Below the pieces are notes generated by a model. That model made no database searches. It was not told the DNA's origin and saw only the letters and a program-made list of their open reading frames with translations. Below, one piece after another: positions 6,346 through 9,137 of a DNA stretch of 9,137 nucleotides; the first letter of the stretch is position 1, and each line of letters opens with the position of its first letter. This DNA is from JAFARE01 sp035566535 (lineage in GTDB: Bacteria; Chloroflexota; Dormibacteria; Aeolococcales; Aeolococcaceae): NCBI GenBank assembly GCA_035566535.1, contig DATMRA010000214.1, positions 1-9,137 of the forward strand. The letters run 5' to 3'. The translations under genes were made by a program, and so were the position numbers.

Positions 6346-6759
6346 CTAGAGAGCCCGCATTCGATTGTTGCGCGGATTGTGCTCGACCTCGGCCAGGCCG
6401 AGCGCCTCCATCAACGGAGGCACGTACACCCCGAAGCGCCCGCGCAGGCCCTTCTTGAGTCCGTACCAGCCACCAACGGGGTTGTCCGTCGCGCGTGCCC
6501 ACGCCTCGACGCTGCCTTCCAGCGCCGGCTTCTGCTCGTCGGTGCCGCCGAGCGGCATCCAGCCGCCGTGCGCCTTGAGCATCGTATGCAGGTCGTCGAG
6601 ACACCTGAGCTGGTATCGCAACTCGGTCTTGCCGACGACACAGACGAGCGCAGGCGGGCTGGCGGCGGGATCCCGGTACATCTGGTACTCGGAAGTCCCA
6701 GGCGGCGTCTTGAGATTCCACGGCTGCTCCCGCGTGCCCTGACCGTCGACCTTCGCCAT
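6346..6759 (-). CDS. Conserved bacterial protein of unknown function (DUF6855-like)
   Basis: A soluble 137-residue protein without signal peptide or membrane span. I recognise it as a widespread conserved family, possibly DUF6855, from its blocks: KVDGQGTREQPW (3-14), KTPPGTSEYQMYRD (17-30), CLDDLHTMLKAHG (53-65), GGTDEQKP (71-78) and DNPVGGWYGLKKGLRGRFG (92-110). The conserved C-terminal end is EVEHNPRNNRMRA (124-136). The dense conservation to the C-terminus suggests a complete gene. No catalytic motif is evident and no function is proposed. The ATG is chosen because GGAGGG lies 6 nt upstream; a GTG one codon earlier would be only 3 nt from it. The ATPase gene follows after 59 bp with a hairpin between, so co-transcription is possible but not certain. 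Confidence 0.85.
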   Translation of the reverse strand: MAKVDGQGTREQPWNLKTPPGTSEYQMYRDPAASPPALVCVVGKTELRYQLRCLDDLHTMLKAHGGWMPLGGTDEQKPALEGSVEAWARATDNPVGGWYGLKKGLRGRFGVYVPPLMEALGLAEVEHNPRNNRMRAL

Positions 6760-6765
6760 CACTGA

Positions 6766-6771
6766 CCCTCC
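6766..6771 (-). promoter_or_regulatory. Ribosome binding site of the DUF6855-like gene
   Basis: GGAGGG lies 6 nt before the ATG, the strongest Shine-Dalgarno sequence in the window. It selects the ATG over the adjacent GTG. Confidence 0.8.
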
Positions 6772-6839
6772 GTCTGGATAACACGCGCGACTCTGGCACG
6801 TCGCCTCTCTCAGCGCACTCCCAGCAAACGCTCGCGTGG

Positions 6840-6873
6840 GGTTGAGCTTGGTCGCCGACAGTGGAGCTCAACC
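6840..6873. repeat. Inverted repeat in divergent intergenic region
   Basis: GGTTGAGCT and AGCTCAACC form a perfect 9-bp inverted repeat with a 16-nt spacer. Inside the spacer GTCGCCGAC is itself a short odd palindrome (GTCG-C-CGAC). It lies between two divergent genes, 81 bp upstream of the DUF6855-like start and 109 bp upstream of the small exported protein start. It could be a regulator binding site or an RNA hairpin; no known operator was recognised. The rest of this 221-bp gap shows no gene. Confidence 0.6.
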
Positions 6874-6968
6874 GACAACCACGCCGGCGGACGCAGCGCC
6901 CACGGCACTGGAGTGAGCGACATGTAGCACGTAACGCGCGCAACGACATCGACGAACAACAAGCAAAC

Positions 6969-6974
6969 AGGAGA
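6969..6974 (+). promoter_or_regulatory. Ribosome binding site of the small exported protein
   Basis: AGGAGA, with 8 nt between AGGAG and the GTG, follows an A-rich, apparently unstructured leader. It supports the GTG as the true start. Confidence 0.75.
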
Positions 6975-6981
6975 GATCAAC

Positions 6982-7287
6982 GTGGACACACAAACGAAAG
7001 AAACGCGGGGAGGCTGGCGTACCGTGCTCGGGCGCCGCGGAGCCACGGCGGCGGTGGCCGCCGGGCTGGCCGGCGGCGCCTTTGCCGGCGGCTACCTCAT
7101 CTCGCACGCGGCCACGACTGCGGCCAGCCCGAGCACGTCGAGCTCGGCCTCGGCATCGACCGCGGCGACCACACCCACCCCGGCACCGGGGACGTTCCAT
7201 TCCAATGAGAACGCGAGCCACGAGGCCGGCGAGAGCGCTGCGCGCGAAGCGCAGGAGAACGCCGGGCAGATGCCGACCGTCCCTTAG
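6982..7287 (+). CDS. Small membrane-anchored or exported protein, 101 aa
   Basis: A charged N-terminus (MDTQTKETRGGWRTVLGRRG) leads into a Gly/Ala-rich hydrophobic segment at residues 21-42, either an uncleaved anchor or a signal peptide. A Ser/Thr/Ala/Pro-rich low-complexity linker follows (about 44-70), as seen in extracellular stalks. The C-terminal block TFHSNENASHEAGESAAREAQENAGQ (71-96, given here as its key elements HSNEN, HEAGESAAREAQENAG) is acidic, compositionally distinct and likely helical, and looks like the conserved part. The family was not recognised and no enzyme motif is seen. The start is fixed by a good ribosome binding site. A GC-rich hairpin follows the stop, so the gene is probably a single transcription unit. 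Roles such as cell-surface or stress protein are speculation. Confidence 0.78.
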   Translation: MDTQTKETRGGWRTVLGRRGATAAVAAGLAGGAFAGGYLISHAATTAASPSTSSSASASTAATTPTPAPGTFHSNENASHEAGESAAREAQENAGQMPTVP

Positions 7288-7311
7288 GACGGGCAGACCG
7301 CCGCAAAACGG

Positions 7312-7338
7312 GAGGGCCCGGCCCGCCGGCCGGCCCTC
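7312..7338 (+). terminator. Candidate GC-rich hairpin terminator without T-run
   Basis: GAGGGCC and GGCCCTC form a perfect 7-bp stem around a 13-nt GC-rich inner segment, in which CGG and CCG can pair further. It begins 24 nt after the stop of the small exported protein. No T-run follows, which is common for hairpins at gene ends in GC-rich Actinomycetota. Its position before the thioesterase suggests that gene has its own promoter. Confidence 0.5.
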
Positions 7339-7380
7339 TCGCGACCGGCTGCACGGGCAAGACGTGATACGAGTCCGCAG

Positions 7381-8112
7381 ATGCTGGAACCGGCGGCTGA
7401 CGGTCGTGTCTACCGGATGCAGCGGCGGATACGGCTGGCCGACACCAGCGCCAGCGGTCGCCTCCGTCTCGACGCCGCAGCCCGGTACGTGCAGGACATC
7501 GCGACCGACGACGTCGCCGACGCGGGCATGGACGACGGCGACCACGTCTGGATCGTCCGTCGCGCCGTCGTGGAGGTCCGCTCGCCGTTCCAGGCCGACA
7601 CGGCGGTGCGCGTGGCCACGTGGTCGGGCGGGCTCGGCGCCCGGTGGGCCACCCGCCGCACGAGCATCGACGGCGACGCCGGTGGCCACATCGAGGCCGA
7701 GACGCTATGGGCGTTCGTGCACGCCGAGACCCTGAAGCTCGCACGCCTGCCTCCGGCGTATCACGCGGTCTACGGCGACGCGGTCCGCGACGCGACCGTC
7801 TCCGGCAAGCTGCGCCTGCCGCAGCACCCGCCCGAGGATGCACGCCGCGTGGAGTGGCCGCTTCGCGTGACGGACATCGACATCCTCGGCCACGTCAACA
7901 ACGCCGTCTACTGGGAGGCGGTGGAGTCCGAGCTGGTCGCGGCGGACGGCTTCCATGGCGGCGCGGTGGTCGAGTACCGCCAGCCGGTCGACCTCCAGAC
8001 CGAGGTCGTCTTGCGCGTCCAGGAGCGCGCGAGCGGCTTCCTGATGTGGTTCGTAGCGGACGGTGCGGTGGCCGCCGTGGCCCAGGTGAACGGGGTCGAA
8101 CCTCCCGGCTGA
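7381..8112 (+). CDS. Acyl-ACP thioesterase family protein (double hotdog)
   Basis: This 243-residue protein matches bacterial acyl-ACP thioesterases (FatA/FatB-like, Pfam PF01643), which release fatty acids from acyl carrier protein or CoA in the cytoplasm. The first hotdog domain contains RLADTSASGRLRLDAAARY (18-36) and VQDIATDDV (37-45), a well-conserved entry segment. The second holds DIDILGHVNNAVYWEAVE (165-182). In plant FatB the catalytic residues lie in a D-x-N-x-H series before VNN; here the series reads Asp167-Ile-Leu169-Gly-His171, so the usual Asn is Leu. This may mark a variant subfamily with altered mechanism or substrate. No strong ribosome binding site precedes the ATG; Met13 is a less likely alternative because it would leave the domain short. 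It is 64 bp upstream of lon, in the same direction. Confidence 0.87.
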   Translation: MLEPAADGRVYRMQRRIRLADTSASGRLRLDAAARYVQDIATDDVADAGMDDGDHVWIVRRAVVEVRSPFQADTAVRVATWSGGLGARWATRRTSIDGDAGGHIEAETLWAFVHAETLKLARLPPAYHAVYGDAVRDATVSGKLRLPQHPPEDARRVEWPLRVTDIDILGHVNNAVYWEAVESELVAADGFHGGAVVEYRQPVDLQTEVVLRVQERASGFLMWFVADGAVAAVAQVNGVEPPG

Positions 8113-8176
8113 GCGCTCAAAAAAGGGGCTCTGAGCAGGGCGCGTAGGAACCTGCGAAGGCGGGTATCAAGTGTCC

Positions 8177-9137
8177 ATGACTGAGATGAACCCGGAGCTC
8201 CTTCCCGTCCTCCCCCTCGACGACGTGGTGGTACTCCCTCATATGACCGTGACGCTCAGCGTCGAGGGGGACGAGCAGAGGGCCGCCGTCGAGGCGGCTC
8301 GGAAGGGCAACCATCTGGTGCTGCTGGTGCCGAGGATCGACGGCAAGTTCGCCAGCGTCGGCACGGTGGCGAGCCTGCAGGATTCCGGACAGCTGCCCAA
8401 CGGCGCCGAGGTGACCATCATCCGGGGCGAATACCGCGCCAAGCTTGGCGGAGGCCAGGCGGACGTCGGTGGGGCTCTCTGGGTCCAGGTCGTTCCCGCG
8501 CGGGACAGAGAGCCAACGGAGAAGGAACAGCAGCTGAGTCGCGAGTATCGCGCGATGCTCGAGAACCTTCTCGAGGCACGCGGCGCTCCCGGTGTTGTGC
8601 AGTTCCTCCGCGCAGCGCGGACGCCCGGCCAGCTGGCCGACCTCGCCGGCTACTCGCCCGACCTCAACGTCGAACAAAAGGTGCGAGTCCTCGAGACCCT
8701 CGACGTCGAGGAGCGGCTGACGCTGCTCATCGAGTGGACCCGCAGCATCCTTGCGGACGCCTCGCTGAAGGAGCAGATCCGCAACGAGGTGAACGAGGGC
8801 ATGGAGAAGGCCCAGCGGGACTTTCTCCTCCGGCAGCAGATGGAAGCCATCAAGAAGCAGCTCGGCGAGGGCGGCGACGAAGTCGCGTCGACGTACCGTC
8901 AGCGCATCGCTGACGCGGGCATGCCCGACGCGGTCCGCGCCGAGGTCGAGCGCGAGCTTGATCGCCTGGAGCGCACCAGCGAGCAGAACCCCGAGCACGG
9001 CTGGATCCGCACATACCTCGACTGGATGCTCGACATCCCGTGGAATGTCCGGTCCGATGACAACTTCGACCTGGCCACCGCACGCAGGATTCTCGACGAG
9101 GACCACACCGGCCTCGAGGACGTCAAGGACCGCATCA
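8177..9137 (+). CDS. lon: Lon ATP-dependent protease, N-terminal part (runs off right edge)
   Basis: The frame is open to the window edge and gives the first 320 residues of a protein usually near 800. The LON substrate-recognition domain starts with LPVLPLDDVVVLPHM (9-23), the classic opening. It is followed by the helical region with KAQRDFLLRQQMEAIKKQLGEG at about 210-231 (key elements RDFLLRQQ and IKKQLG). The lead-in to the AAA+ domain is visible as YLDWMLDIPWN (about 280-290) and ILDEDHTGLEDVKDRI at the edge. Walker A and the Ser-Lys protease dyad lie beyond the window. Lon is a cytoplasmic quality-control protease that degrades damaged and specific regulatory proteins. The start is uncertain: an in-frame GTG two codons earlier (GTG TCC ATG) lies 7 nt after an AAGGCGG sequence and has better spacing; another Met follows at codon 4. 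No heat-shock operator was recognised in the 64-bp upstream gap. Confidence 0.97.
   Translation, partial: MTEMNPELLPVLPLDDVVVLPHMTVTLSVEGDEQRAAVEAARKGNHLVLLVPRIDGKFASVGTVASLQDSGQLPNGAEVTIIRGEYRAKLGGGQADVGGALWVQVVPARDREPTEKEQQLSREYRAMLENLLEARGAPGVVQFLRAARTPGQLADLAGYSPDLNVEQKVRVLETLDVEERLTLLIEWTRSILADASLKEQIRNEVNEGMEKAQRDFLLRQQMEAIKKQLGEGGDEVASTYRQRIADAGMPDAVRAEVERELDRLERTSEQNPEHGWIRTYLDWMLDIPWNVRSDDNFDLATARRILDEDHTGLEDVKDRI

Noticed and set aside
8110..8130. TGAGCGCTCA palindrome followed by an A-run at the thioesterase stop
   Set aside because: The stem is short (5 bp with no loop) and is followed by A rather than T on the plus strand, so it does not make a terminator for the thioesterase; too little to call an operator for lon.
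8117..9106. Open frame of 329 codons antisense to lon
   Set aside because: It lies entirely opposite clear Lon coding sequence and has no recognisable domain; long antisense frames are expected from GC-rich codon bias.

Overview
The window is GC-rich (roughly two thirds G+C by eye) and densely packed with genes, with strong G/C bias at third codon positions and several GTG starts. Gene content fits a free-living Actinomycetota-like bacterium: a DrrAB-type ABC exporter, a Tat-exported phospholipase C-like enzyme, a double-hotdog acyl-ACP thioesterase and Lon. A deep-branching class such as Thermoleophilia is possible, but that is inference only. No tRNA, rRNA, CRISPR array, insertion sequence or phage gene was seen. 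The window reads as ordinary chromosome, with a few small features that are easy to miss.

Layout. (1) Positions 1-2429, minus strand: a 53-residue one-helix membrane protein, then two exported phosphoesterases of the phospholipase C/acid phosphatase superfamily. The two share a single base (TGATG). The first has a Sec-type signal and a C-terminal anchor tail; the second has a Tat signal and runs off the left edge. (2) Positions 2465-3801, plus strand: a polytopic membrane protein with an internal duplication, coupled by a GTGA overlap to a small KANL3/Tex30-like alpha/beta hydrolase. This pair diverges from the small membrane protein across only 35 bp. (3) Positions 3786-6759, minus strand, in order of transcription: a conserved protein of unknown function, a DrrA-like ATPase, a DrrB-like permease and a metallo-beta-lactamase-fold hydrolase with all its metal ligands. 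The hydrolase converges on the alpha/beta hydrolase with a 16-nt overlap. (4) Positions 6982-8112, plus strand: a small membrane-anchored or exported protein, a GC-rich hairpin, then an acyl-ACP thioesterase. (5) Position 8177 to the right edge: the N-terminal third or more of Lon protease.

How the genes work together: the left block looks like extracellular phosphate-ester or phospholipid hydrolysis. The centre is an ATP-driven exporter of a hydrophobic compound with a hydrolase that may act on a lactone or ester. The right side is lipid and protein housekeeping. No gap between genes exceeds 300 bp; the largest, 6760-6980, holds an inverted repeat and the leader of the small exported protein. 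I did not find a convincing new multi-gene system. The most notable points are the tandem phosphoesterases with different export routes, the sorting-like tail, the divergent leaderless-type promoter with its tiny membrane protein, and the thioesterase that lacks the usual active-site Asn.
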